Shown: positions 56,172 through 63,901 of the stretch, piece by piece
How the letters are laid out: each line of letters opens with the position of its first letter
Position numbering within the stretch: the stretch's first letter is position 1
NCBI GenBank assembly: GCA_011170375.1
Contig: DUEV01000001.1
Location: forward strand, 1 to 64,000
Direction of reading: 5' to 3'
DNA length: 64,000 bases
Origin: Dehalococcoidia bacterium
GTDB lineage: Bacteria > Chloroflexota > Dehalococcoidia > Dehalococcoidales > Fen-1064
The notes under the pieces: generated by a model
What the model saw: the letters and a program-made list of their open reading frames with translations, nothing else
Told to the model about the DNA's origin: nothing
The model's database searches: none
Position numbers and translations under genes: made by a program

Positions 56172-57011
56172 TTAATCTTGCTCGGTCACCGCGCCACTTT
56201 CTCCAACGACCGGTCTGAGTATGTACTTAGGTCCATTCTGGGAGCTACCTGTGGCGACCACGGTAAGGTCGTAGGTAAACCATGTAACTGTATCAGCACT
56301 TACCTGGAAGGGTACAGACAAGTGTAGTTTTCCGCTGGGTAGCTTTATCTCAACAGGCCCGGCCTCCGCTTCATCCTTCAATTCTCCGGTAACATCGCTA
56401 ATATATATAAAGACCTTTATATACTCGCCTGCAGATATATCACCGCGCCAGATTTGCTGGGATACTTCACCTTGTAGCAGAGTCAGGTCGGCAGTATCAA
56501 CCTCTGGTTCAAATTCAATCCAGTTTTCTGAACCCTCTGGAAGCAGACCAATTCCAGAAATGGTAAGTGTCAGGCTGGTAAAGTCACCAATAGCATTAGC
56601 GTCATCACTGATGAGGAAGACGAAGTTTCCTTTGGGACTGGGTAGAGGGGTATTATCCGATGGGAAGAGGACGGGCCTGAGCCCGAAGTAGCCCACTATA
56701 GCTATCAGAATAACTGCTGCGGCAGTAGCCCATACCCTTGACCAGCCGAGGAATCGTGTTGAGAATGGCTGTCTTGCTTCTCGACGCTGCTGCCGTTCCC
56801 TGAGGGCATTATTAAAACGCTGCCGTGCCTCTGCCTTGGCGCTATTGGAGGGCGTGAATGAATACGTGCTCTTTGTCTGTGTCATTGCGTTAAGAAATAG
56901 CCTGAGCTCGTCAGCGTGCTCCGAATAATCAGCCAGGCAACTCTCTATGTCTTCCCCGCCATTAATCCGGTCAATGCATTTGTCCAGTATTTTGTCAAAC
57001 TCAGTAGCCAT
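56172..57011 (-). CDS. Anti-sigma-like membrane protein with extracytoplasmic DUF4382 domain
   Basis: A 279-residue protein. The cytoplasmic N-terminus (about 1-85, FDKILDKCIDRINGGEDIES) resembles the regulatory region found with Chloroflexota ECF factors. One membrane helix spans about 90-112 (VWATAAAVILIAIVGYFGL). The outside part from about 128 is DUF4382 (GDFTSLTLTISGIGLLP, SAGEYIKVFIYISDV, LPSGKLHLSVPFQV). It lies 20 bp downstream of the ECF sigma gene. The simplest reading is an anti-sigma factor sensing outside through DUF4382. Confidence 0.78.
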   Translation of the reverse strand: MATEFDKILDKCIDRINGGEDIESCLADYSEHADELRLFLNAMTQTKSTYSFTPSNSAKAEARQRFNNALRERQQRREARQPFSTRFLGWSRVWATAAAVILIAIVGYFGLRPVLFPSDNTPLPSPKGNFVFLISDDANAIGDFTSLTLTISGIGLLPEGSENWIEFEPEVDTADLTLLQGEVSQQIWRGDISAGEYIKVFIYISDVTGELKDEAEAGPVEIKLPSGKLHLSVPFQVSADTVTWFTYDLTVVATGSSQNGPKYILRPVVGESGAVTEQD

Positions 57012-57031
57012 TTAAAATCTCACCGGGTATG

Positions 57032-57571
57032 CTAACTCTCTACTCCTAGCAGATGCCGTAATTTTTCGATAGCGACACGTTGCATCTCGCGTACAGCACC
57101 GTCGCTCTTTCCCATGATAATGCTCACCTCTTTAGAGGTTAATTCGCTGAGGAACCTCAATTCCAATACCTCTCTTTGTCCGTCGGTAAGTTGTTCCATG
57201 ACTCTGCTAACACGAGCAAAATCATCACGTTTTTCAATTTCATCGGCTGGGTTCGAATTATCTGCCAACTCTATATTATCAATGGGTACTGTCCTACCCC
57301 TTGCCGCTTTCCTGTAGTAGTCAACAATCAGGTTACGAGCGATTTTGAATAGCCAGACTTGCATTGGAATGCCGTGTTCTTTGTAAGATTCTAAGGACCT
57401 GAGAGCTCTCAGAAAAACCTCCCCGGCGATATCCTGAGCCTCGAATCTATCGCCTATCTTGGCATAAGCATAGTTAGCAATCTTGCCATAGAATTCTTCG
57501 TATAGACTGGCAAGTCTGGCCTCTTTGTGCTCAATATAACCTGGTTTACCATTATTTTGCGGCGTATCCAT
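57032..57571 (-). CDS. ECF-type RNA polymerase sigma factor
   Basis: A 179-residue sigma70 family protein. Region 2 has AQDIAGEVFLRALRSLESYK and WLFKIARNLIVDYYRK; region 4 has LTDGQREVLELRFLSELTSK and IIMGKSDGAVREMQRVAIEK. It lacks regions 1 and 3, as ECF factors do. The first gene of the leftward sigma/anti-sigma/lipoprotein group. The ATG at 57571 has an in-frame stop just upstream and no strong ribosome site nearby. Confidence 0.93.
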   Translation of the reverse strand: MDTPQNNGKPGYIEHKEARLASLYEEFYGKIANYAYAKIGDRFEAQDIAGEVFLRALRSLESYKEHGIPMQVWLFKIARNLIVDYYRKAARGRTVPIDNIELADNSNPADEIEKRDDFARVSRVMEQLTDGQREVLELRFLSELTSKEVSIIMGKSDGAVREMQRVAIEKLRHLLGVES

Positions 57572-57980
57572 ATTTTGCAGTCCAGACTAACAACTCCACC
57601 TCCTTAGTATACAATACGGTTTTGTCCAGATTACCTGAATAGCGTAGTACTTTTTCTCCTGTACTTTTTACTAACGTAATCTTATGTATTTTGTCAGTAA
57701 ACAGGCTGGTTTCTACTGTGTCCATTTCACGTATATTTTATAAGGAATTGCCACATTATTCTGTAGAAGAAATAACTAGCTGGTGGTTTTGTATCCTTCA
57801 CTTTCATCTCCCGGAAGACAGTGCTCAGGTCATCCCAACCATCCATTACCAATGAGTCTCTTTGACAAACACAAAGTACTATTCACTTATTAATATATCC
57901 CGTCATAGAATATATATACCTACAGGTCATTTAAGTGTTCTTAACTAGTATGGGCCAAAATCCGGGGGTAGTGAATTAAG
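57572..57980. other. AT-rich divergent intergenic region, possible left edge of integrated element
   Basis: A 409-bp gap. It holds a 9-bp direct repeat GTACTTTTT (57647-57655 and 57661-57669, period 14) upstream of the sigma gene. TTGACA at 57863 is followed by AGTACT at 57875 upstream of the 57981 gene. No gene or tRNA fragment is seen. Confidence 0.45.
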
Positions 57981-58565
57981 ATGGATATTCATAAAGAGTT
58001 ACCAGGTAACGAATTCGTTACAGTTGAAAAAGAGCTCGATCCTAAGCAGGTAACTGAACATCTTATGAAGGATGCTGGCGCAAATGATTCTGTTTTCAAC
58101 AAACTGGAGCAGTTCTCAGCTCTTCAAAAAGCTGCCAGCACGATCGATGAAGCGATAAGGCAGGCCAAAGAATTGGCAGAGAGTGCTAAGGCCAGAGCCA
58201 CAGAAGAAGCAGAGCGTAGACAAGCTCAAGCGATCGAAGACGGGAAAGAGATTACCGCAAAGATAATAAACGAGGCTGGGAAGAATGTCATTGCTTACTT
58301 CGATGACGTTACATCGATCGTTGTGGGAGTAATAGACGAAGCCTTGAAGAAAGCCAAAGACCAGGTCAACAGTAGTCGTGCTAAAATGCGCGAGCAGATT
58401 GAGAAACGAGTTTGGGCAGAAATCGACCGAATAGTAAAAGATGTAGATCGTAATCCACAAGAATCATCACACTCTAAACCTCAGCTTACTGATACGAGCT
58501 CGACTGACAAAGTACCGAGTGCAGTATCATCGATTCCGTCTGACCCCTGGCAAGACGCTCGTTGA
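57981..58565 (+). CDS. Coiled-coil protein
   Basis: A 194-residue protein, mostly charged helix. The segment about 45-165 is rich in Ala, Glu, Lys and Arg with heptad-like spacing (AKELAESAKARATEEAERRQ), and EEAERRQAQAIEDGKEITAK continues it. The tail is Ser/Thr-rich. It resembles V-type ATPase E-like or other coiled coils by composition only. First gene of the AT-rich block; no function assigned. Confidence 0.6.
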   Translation: MDIHKELPGNEFVTVEKELDPKQVTEHLMKDAGANDSVFNKLEQFSALQKAASTIDEAIRQAKELAESAKARATEEAERRQAQAIEDGKEITAKIINEAGKNVIAYFDDVTSIVVGVIDEALKKAKDQVNSSRAKMREQIEKRVWAEIDRIVKDVDRNPQESSHSKPQLTDTSSTDKVPSAVSSIPSDPWQDAR

Positions 58566-58627
58566 CCGACACCTGGGGAACATAACTAAAATTCAAGATG
58601 AATATAACCCGTCTTTTTTGCATCGTA

Positions 58628-58831
58628 TCACAGCTTTAAATCGGAAAAATCTGCTCCTAAGCGTGAGTTATCTTCCTCGGTATTGTGAAGGTTAGTAAAT
58701 ACAGAACCACTTCCTTCTTCAACAACTAGTTTGGCTCCGCACATACTACAAATATGGCACCTAGGGTTGCCGAATGCCCACCCGTAATACTTGGTTTTAC
58801 ATTGTGGACAGAAACTCTGAGGCCAGGTCAT
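58628..58831 (-). CDS. Small zinc-ribbon-like protein
   Basis: A 67-residue protein with CPQC, then CHICSMCGAKL, giving pairs of cysteines that fit a zinc ribbon. The C-terminal tail is acidic. Its start overlaps the stop of the upstream gene by 4 bp (ATGA), so it is co-translated. Possibly a DNA- or protein-binding accessory; no family recognised. Confidence 0.6.
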   Translation of the reverse strand: MTWPQSFCPQCKTKYYGWAFGNPRCHICSMCGAKLVVEEGSGSVFTNLHNTEEDNSRLGADFSDLKL

Positions 58832-59046
58832 TCCAAATCGATACCTTTGCTTCTAGCTATCTCAAGCAAATGGCGTAGGAATAGAGAGAATTCTTTTAAT
58901 TGATCCTTGTCAGGCAAGGAGACAGAGTCCTTACGTTTCTGACTCATTATCTCTTTTAGTTTGTTTGCCAATTCGAAGCCCTGCTCAAGCCCTGTTATGT
59001 AGGCATTTCTGACATCGTCGTTGTGTTTCTTTTTTCTTATTAACAT
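58828..59046 (-). CDS. Small helical protein
   Basis: A 72-residue protein from the ATG at 59046, preceded by GGAGG six bases upstream; a longer frame to 59094 is possible. It is charged and helical (AYITGLEQGFELANKLKEIM). The phrase GLEQGFELA resembles GYQDGFWAG in the neighbour at 59100-59381, so the two may be distant paralogues. Coupled to the zinc-ribbon gene. Confidence 0.55.
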   Translation of the reverse strand: MLIRKKKHNDDVRNAYITGLEQGFELANKLKEIMSQKRKDSVSLPDKDQLKEFSLFLRHLLEIARSKGIDLE

Positions 59047-59099
59047 TGCAGCCTCCGGTGTGTTAACACACAGATGACAGTAATGTTGCACCATGTACT

Positions 59100-59381
59100 T
59101 TACAAGTTTAAGATTCTTTCTACCATGGACTCTAATCTAGCTCGTTGGTATTTCGCATCCAGTTCACGTCCTGCCCAGAACCCGTCTTGATAGCCCTGGC
59201 CGTAATCTATCCCCCTCTCAACAGCTCGATCAAACATTTCGTAGGTTTCCATCGTCTGTGATGCGTTTGAAAGAAAGTCCTCAAACCCTGATTGAGTTAG
59301 CACTTTTTCCAGCGCTTCGTACGCTTCTGAACTAGATGACTTTGATGAGCAAGGTCTATATGCAGAGGATTTCGTTTCCAA
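59100..59381 (-). CDS. Small protein, start uncertain
   Basis: Up to 93 residues. The first 28 codons overlap, antisense, the truncated nuclease frame that begins near 59296, so a later start (METYE or MFDRAV) is possible. The body RGIDYGQGYQDGFWAGRELD is glycine/aromatic-rich and helical. It lies 53 bp upstream of the next gene. No family recognised; the odd overlap suggests a recombination joint. Confidence 0.4.
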   Translation of the reverse strand: METKSSAYRPCSSKSSSSEAYEALEKVLTQSGFEDFLSNASQTMETYEMFDRAVERGIDYGQGYQDGFWAGRELDAKYQRARLESMVERILNL

Positions 59382-60105
59382 TGATATTGAGAATGAAGAG
59401 GCGAAAACAGTTCTTATAGATTATGTTAGACAAGGACGCAATTTTGCTCAATCGAGTTTAGACAAATTTGCTCTTGAATATTTGAAGGATTTGAGTGAGA
59501 TAACGGAGTATATTGATGTAACAAATGAGGAGAAGGCAACAGAAAAGGTCTGGAAAGTCTGCAAACGTCATGGAAAACAAGTAGAAAAGGCCTTAAGACG
59601 CATGCGAAACATCTTTGATAAACCGTTTTATTTAATTCCAAATAATTCATTACTAGGGTTGGTTGCGCGAAGAGAGCACCTTAAGGAACCAGTATTACTA
59701 CTAGTGCAGAGTATTTGCGAGCACTTAAATAAGGCATTACCCATGGCATTTCACCGTAACTTGCCTAAGAACGAGAACGACTTGAATGATAAAGTAAGTG
59801 CTCTCATACAAAGTGATAGAGTTGAATTTGAGAGAGAACACCCTTCAATTAGGTTCGCATGTACAAATGTGATACCAGACCATTCTACTCAAGATTATGA
59901 GCTATTAATTGAGTCCAAGTATCTACGTGGCTCAACATCTCCAACTAAGGTTAGAGATGGTATAGCAGCAGACTTGATCGAGTATCCACAACAAGCACAT
60001 ATCCTGTTTGTAGTGTATGGCCCAGAACATCAAATTTATGATGATGATAAGTATCGCCGAGAATTTGAAAACCAGAGACGATGTACGATTCTGATAGTGC
60101 GGTAG
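59296..60105 (+). pseudogene. 5'-truncated PD-(D/E)XK nuclease-like gene
   Basis: The coding frame is open and protein-like from about 59296 to 60105, with no ATG near its 5' end; TTG at 59482 has no ribosome site and lies inside a continuous protein-like stretch (FDEQGLYAEDFVSNDI upstream of it). A stop codon lies at 59293. The C-terminal half has DHSTQDYELLIESKYLRG: an Asp, then ESK, as in restriction-endonuclease folds. The N-terminal part is lost, perhaps at a recombination joint. If intact elsewhere it could be a defence nuclease. Confidence 0.55.
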
Positions 60106-60138
60106 GAATTTTATGGTTTGAGAACTTGTGATGATATA

Positions 60139-60948
60139 CTAGACTTGTAGATTTCTATATAGCTTCAAACTATCCTCAAACTTCACGCTCCTCGTATATC
60201 TCAGCACCATATCCAAACTTTCCCATCCCCCCAGCCTCATGATATGTTCTACATCCAGTCCAGCACGATGCAAATTGGATGCAAATGTCCTCCTAAACGT
60301 GTGAGCATTACAGGGTAGCCCAGTCTTCTTCTCAAGTCTCCTCAATACTGACACTATCCCCCAGCTATTCAGATGCCAGATGTTCTCACCAGTACTATTC
60401 TGTTCTAGATACTCCCTCAACAGCCTGGCAGTCCGCTTGGTGAAAGGTGCTTTTCGCTGCTTACCACCCTTCCCCCAGGTAGTGATAAGCTGATTATCCC
60501 AATCTATCTGTGACGGCCTGATACTGGCGAGCTCACTCAGCCTCATTCCGCTATCGGCAAACAGCGATACCATAGCCTTATCACGGATGGTTTCAGCCTG
60601 CTCAATAACATATTCCACCTGCTCATTGGTCAGACTGGGCAATATCCGCTTTGTGACCTTCGGGACATCCACCCTAGCCAGCGGATTTTGAATCATATGG
60701 CCTTCCTTGACTGTCCAGTTGCAGAACGCCCGTATTGCCCGATAATAGGCGTGTTTGCCGTTGGTACACTTCCGACTGGAAAGGAAGGCATTGATACCCT
60801 GGCTGGTGATTGGATAATCACGTAAAAATGGCTTCAAACAAATCCGATAGAAGCGTATCGACTGTGGTGAAATACCTTGCCTTCGGGACTTGATGAACTC
60901 CTCAAACAAAAAGTCAGCGTCAACAAACGCCAACCTATCTGTCTGCAT
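60139..60948 (-). CDS. Tyrosine recombinase/integrase
   Basis: A 269-residue XerC/D-like recombinase. An N-terminal SAM-like DNA-binding domain (about 10-95) precedes the catalytic domain with R136 (SGMRLSEL), the GKGGKQRKAP lysine loop, H217-x-x-R220 (HTFRR), W242 (GGWES) in the usual His/Trp place and nucleophile Y251 (RYTRS). The ATG is 2 nt after the tRNA-Lys CCA, so there is no room for a separate promoter or ribosome site; it is probably transcribed from the tRNA promoter. It presumably integrates the element at this tRNA. Confidence 0.93.
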   Translation of the reverse strand: MQTDRLAFVDADFLFEEFIKSRRQGISPQSIRFYRICLKPFLRDYPITSQGINAFLSSRKCTNGKHAYYRAIRAFCNWTVKEGHMIQNPLARVDVPKVTKRILPSLTNEQVEYVIEQAETIRDKAMVSLFADSGMRLSELASIRPSQIDWDNQLITTWGKGGKQRKAPFTKRTARLLREYLEQNSTGENIWHLNSWGIVSVLRRLEKKTGLPCNAHTFRRTFASNLHRAGLDVEHIMRLGGWESLDMVLRYTRSVKFEDSLKLYRNLQV

Positions 60949-60950
60949 AT

Positions 60951-61026
60951 TGGTGAGCCGCCCAGGACTCGAACCTGGAACCGGCTGATTAAGAGTCAGC
61001 TGCTCTGCCAGTTGAGCTAGCGGCCC
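60951..61026 (-). tRNA. tRNA-Lys (CUU)
   Basis: A 76-nt tRNA with encoded CCA. Acceptor strands GGGCCGC and GCGGCTC pair with one G-T wobble; the D arm is GCTC-AACTGGCAGAGC, the anticodon arm CTGACTCTTAATCAG places CTT at the anticodon, and GGTTCGAGTCC forms the T loop. The discriminator is A. The recombinase gene starts 2 nt after its 3' end. Confidence 0.97.
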
Positions 61027-61078
61027 GATTGCTGTTTCAGTTTAGCAAACTCAGAGATATTTGCGCAAACAACGGTGC

Positions 61079-61672
61079 TTACTCGGGTATCTGCCCCTCT
61101 TTAAGTACGATGTTTTCCAAGGGCACGCGGGGTCGGGGTGGGGGGTCTTCATCCGCATAGCCCATCAGCAGCAGTGTCAGCACCACGATGTGTCTCGGCC
61201 AGCCCAGTGTCTTGGCGGTCTGCCCGAACCTTATCCTCTGGACCCAGCAGGTGCCGAGACCGAGGGCGGTGGCCATGAGCACCATATGTTCAATAGCGAT
61301 GGCTGTATACATGTGCGCGTCCGGCAGGAACTTGCTGATTTCTTCCCATTCGGCACTATCGGCCCCGAAATAATCGGAGTTGGGTGGGGCGAGCTTGTGC
61401 CCCTTGACGAATGTAAGTAGCTCGGAGCCGCAGACGATAATTACCGGGGCCTGAGCTACCTGCGGAGACTCGCCGATAACGGCTTCCTCGAGGAGACGCT
61501 TCTTTAACTCTCCTTCCTTTATCACCTGAAAACGCCACGGTTGCCGGTTGGTTCCTGATGGCGCTAGACGCCCGGCTTTCAGAATCTGATTAATCAGTTC
61601 GTCGGGTACGGGGTCGGGCTTGAACTTTCTAATACTCCGCCTCTTCTCAATAGCTTCTGCCACTGTCAACAT
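61079..61672 (-). CDS. Nitroreductase family protein
   Basis: A 197-residue FMN-binding protein. RRSIRKFKPDPV near the N-terminus, APSGTNRQPWRF and the central AIEHMVLMATALGLGTCWV match the NfsA/FRase fold, with GYADEDPPPRPR near the C-terminus. It reduces nitro groups or flavins using NAD(P)H. Lies between tRNA-Lys and the thymidylate synthase-like gene. Confidence 0.92.
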   Translation of the reverse strand: MLTVAEAIEKRRSIRKFKPDPVPDELINQILKAGRLAPSGTNRQPWRFQVIKEGELKKRLLEEAVIGESPQVAQAPVIIVCGSELLTFVKGHKLAPPNSDYFGADSAEWEEISKFLPDAHMYTAIAIEHMVLMATALGLGTCWVQRIRFGQTAKTLGWPRHIVVLTLLLMGYADEDPPPRPRVPLENIVLKEGQIPE

Positions 61673-61768
61673 GAAAAACTACCTCCTTGTGTCTCTGGAT
61701 TTCATGCTAGCATAATGCCGGTGATGTGACAAATAGGAGGTCACTTAAACGATCGGGATGTCTCCGCT

Positions 61769-62419
61769 CTATTCGCTGATGCGAGCGGCAATTCTGGCCA
61801 GTTCCCAGCAATACTCGTAGAGGTGCAGGCCCTTGCTCATGGCTACCAGTTCACCGTCGGCGACACCAATCTCATCTGCCATGTATTCCTTGAGGAGCTG
61901 GATGGCGGCCAGGTTGGAAGGGAATCCCGCCCACAGGTCCCATGAACGGAAGTAGACAACGAAGCAGAGACGGCCGTCACGGATTCTGGTATCAATCGCC
62001 CTGAGGCACGGTGGGTCAGAGAGGTAGATGGACTGGGCATCACCGACTGCCATGAAGGCCTGGTTGGTGTTGTAGCCGTCCTCCTTATACATCTGAATGA
62101 CTTCTTGGATCTGTTTTTCCAGGTACTGGCCGTAGGTGTACTGCTCCCCTTCGGCCTTATGGGCGGTCATCAGGTAGGGCAGGTAGCTCTCGATGTAGTC
62201 CATGGTGGTGGGTGGCGGCACACCCTGTGGCACATCCGGGATAAGGGGCCTGCTTCTCGGATAGCCTATCTGTATCACTACTAGGTCGAGCTCTTTGCGG
62301 TGCTGGCCGGCATAGCTCCCGCGGTCAATTCTGTACTCGCGTCCCTGAGCCAAGGTCTTGTTCAGGCAAAGGAACCATGCCTCGGAGAGGTCCCTGGCCT
62401 CAATTACTGTAATTTCCAT
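61769..62419 (-). CDS. thyA: Thymidylate synthase-family protein, archaeal-like
   Basis: A 216-residue protein, shorter than bacterial ThyA (about 264). SDPPCLRAID places the catalytic Cys at 138; YFRSWDLWAGFPSNLAAIQL follows in the place of the RS-D and N dUMP contacts; KGLHLYEYCWELA replaces HLY-NH. N-terminal signals are diverged. It should convert dUMP to dTMP with methylene-tetrahydrofolate. A dCMP/dUMP hydroxymethylase is an alternative. Last gene of a three-gene leftward run. Confidence 0.82.
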   Translation of the reverse strand: MEITVIEARDLSEAWFLCLNKTLAQGREYRIDRGSYAGQHRKELDLVVIQIGYPRSRPLIPDVPQGVPPPTTMDYIESYLPYLMTAHKAEGEQYTYGQYLEKQIQEVIQMYKEDGYNTNQAFMAVGDAQSIYLSDPPCLRAIDTRIRDGRLCFVVYFRSWDLWAGFPSNLAAIQLLKEYMADEIGVADGELVAMSKGLHLYEYCWELARIAARISE

Positions 62420-62434
62420 ATCGACGGTTTTCCC

Positions 62435-63142
62435 TCATCGTCGTTTCCCGAAAATGTTGAGGAACCTGTCCTCGTATTCATCGAACAGGCCCCAGCGGTC
62501 AAGCTCCTCTTTCAGCACTGCCGGTTCTGTTTCTCCCTTCGAGACCTGGCGGAAAAGCTCCTCGATCCTCAGCCTGGCGTCGGCGGGGATACCACGGGAG
62601 TCTATATCTAGGAGACCCCGCGCCCCCATCTGCCCGATATTGTCACTCAGCGACCTTCGGGTTATTTCGAAGATAAACCTTATCAGTGCCACGTCCCAAA
62701 GCTCGTCGAGCCCTTTGATGATGGCAGCCAGCGGGTCGTTGCGCTGGTCAATCTCGGCATTTATTTTGTCTACCACCGACTGCCAGTGGCCGTCGACAAT
62801 ATTGAGTTCCTTGGGCTCGTTCTTATAGGCATAGAGCAGTCCCGGAACATTCGGGCCGTACTCGTGTATCAGAGACTCGAAATACCTTCTGGCATCGGCG
62901 CTGAACCCCTCCAGTCCAGCGAGATAGTATGGCGTGACTATCTTGGGTCGTTCGGCCAGCACGCGGCCTTCTCTGACCACCGTCTCGGTCTCGGTATCGA
63001 CCAGCTCGGAGTAGGCTGGTTCGGTGACCAGGTAATAGTATATGTTTGTCGTCCCGAAGGTGTAGAGGTTCTGACGGGGCGCGCGTAATATTTCGGTATG
63101 CTCAACCGCTTTTCGGATTCTTTCGTCGTCGGTATCCACCAT
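62435..63142 (-). CDS. Conserved unknown protein of the thyA run
   Basis: About 235 residues from the ATG at 63142, with AGGAGG just upstream; the longer frame to 63286 is unlikely. It is a mixed helical protein (TEILRAPRQNLYTFGTTNI, TPYYLAGLEGFSADARRYF). No family I recognise. It lies 15 bp upstream of the thyA-like gene and 28 bp downstream of the 63171 gene, so all three probably form one operon. Confidence 0.7.
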   Translation of the reverse strand: MVDTDDERIRKAVEHTEILRAPRQNLYTFGTTNIYYYLVTEPAYSELVDTETETVVREGRVLAERPKIVTPYYLAGLEGFSADARRYFESLIHEYGPNVPGLLYAYKNEPKELNIVDGHWQSVVDKINAEIDQRNDPLAAIIKGLDELWDVALIRFIFEITRRSLSDNIGQMGARGLLDIDSRGIPADARLRIEELFRQVSKGETEPAVLKEELDRWGLFDEYEDRFLNIFGKRR

Positions 63143-63170
63143 CATCCTCCTGCTTCCCCTCACCTGTAAT

Positions 63171-63761
63171 TCAGTCAATGCTGAGTATTTCCCGCCGGTA
63201 CTCGTTGAGATGCTCCAGATAGGGCGCATCCAGTTGGAGTTGCATTCTTCGCCATTCCTCCTGGAACTGTGGCTGCCGCTCAACATCGACTCTCATTCTG
63301 GCATTGGAACCGAGCTGTTGCTGGATAGCCTGCTGCACCCTGGCTTCAAATTGTGCTCTCAGTTGCTCGTAGGCCTGCCGGCGTTGCTGCGCCCCCTGCT
63401 CGGTGTAGTGAGTAAAAATCTGCCTTATACGGCTGTGGGCGCTCTCCACCCTGGCTTTATCGTTTTTGATCAGCTTCAGGCCGTCCATTGCCTTTTTATT
63501 TGTCCTCCGGATGGCCTCATTCCTGGGCAGCTCGACATTTCTCACCAGCACTTCAGAGGCACCAGCGACGATGTATTTCCTCTCTTCATCCTGGTACTGG
63601 CTCAACTCGGCTAACAGGTTACAGTCTTCCTTGAGATACCTGGCAGCCAGCTCCTTCCCCTTTGGCTCGAGCTTCCATTTGAGGCGCTCTTCCTCGGTAG
63701 CTTCGCCCAGCTTTTCCAGCTTTTCCATGGCTATCTCACGAGCGCTCTTGATGTCGCCCAT
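63171..63761 (-). CDS. Conserved unknown helical protein
   Basis: A 196-residue, strongly charged, helical protein. The Q/R-rich stretch QRRQAYEQLRAQFEARVQQA, then QQQLG, suggests a coiled coil. No family recognised. First gene of the leftward run ending in the thyA-like gene. Confidence 0.65.
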   Translation of the reverse strand: MGDIKSAREIAMEKLEKLGEATEEERLKWKLEPKGKELAARYLKEDCNLLAELSQYQDEERKYIVAGASEVLVRNVELPRNEAIRRTNKKAMDGLKLIKNDKARVESAHSRIRQIFTHYTEQGAQQRRQAYEQLRAQFEARVQQAIQQQLGSNARMRVDVERQPQFQEEWRRMQLQLDAPYLEHLNEYRREILSID

Positions 63762-63901
63762 AGCTCACCCCCGGAGGTCTATTATATGAGTATATCTACA
63801 CCAAGATTATACAGGATTCGGGGTGGGGGTATAAAGCCTTTTTAATTTGTTTATGTTTGACATGTCAGGTGATATAATTTGCCCTGAGGTGGAGGACACT
63901 G

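Larger units (their letters stand above)
57981..60950. mobile_element. Probable integrated element at tRNA-Lys
   Basis: An AT-rich block with a tyrosine recombinase next to tRNA-Lys, several small unknown genes and a 5'-truncated nuclease. The right end is the tRNA 3' end at 60951. The left end is not determined: I searched by eye for a second copy of the tRNA 3' end and did not find one, so 57981 is only a working limit. The element may be decayed. Whether it still moves is unknown. Confidence 0.5.

Noticed and set aside
57600-57980. Left attachment site of the tRNA-Lys element
   Set aside because: I looked for a repeated piece of the tRNA 3' end and found none in this gap or in the cargo region.
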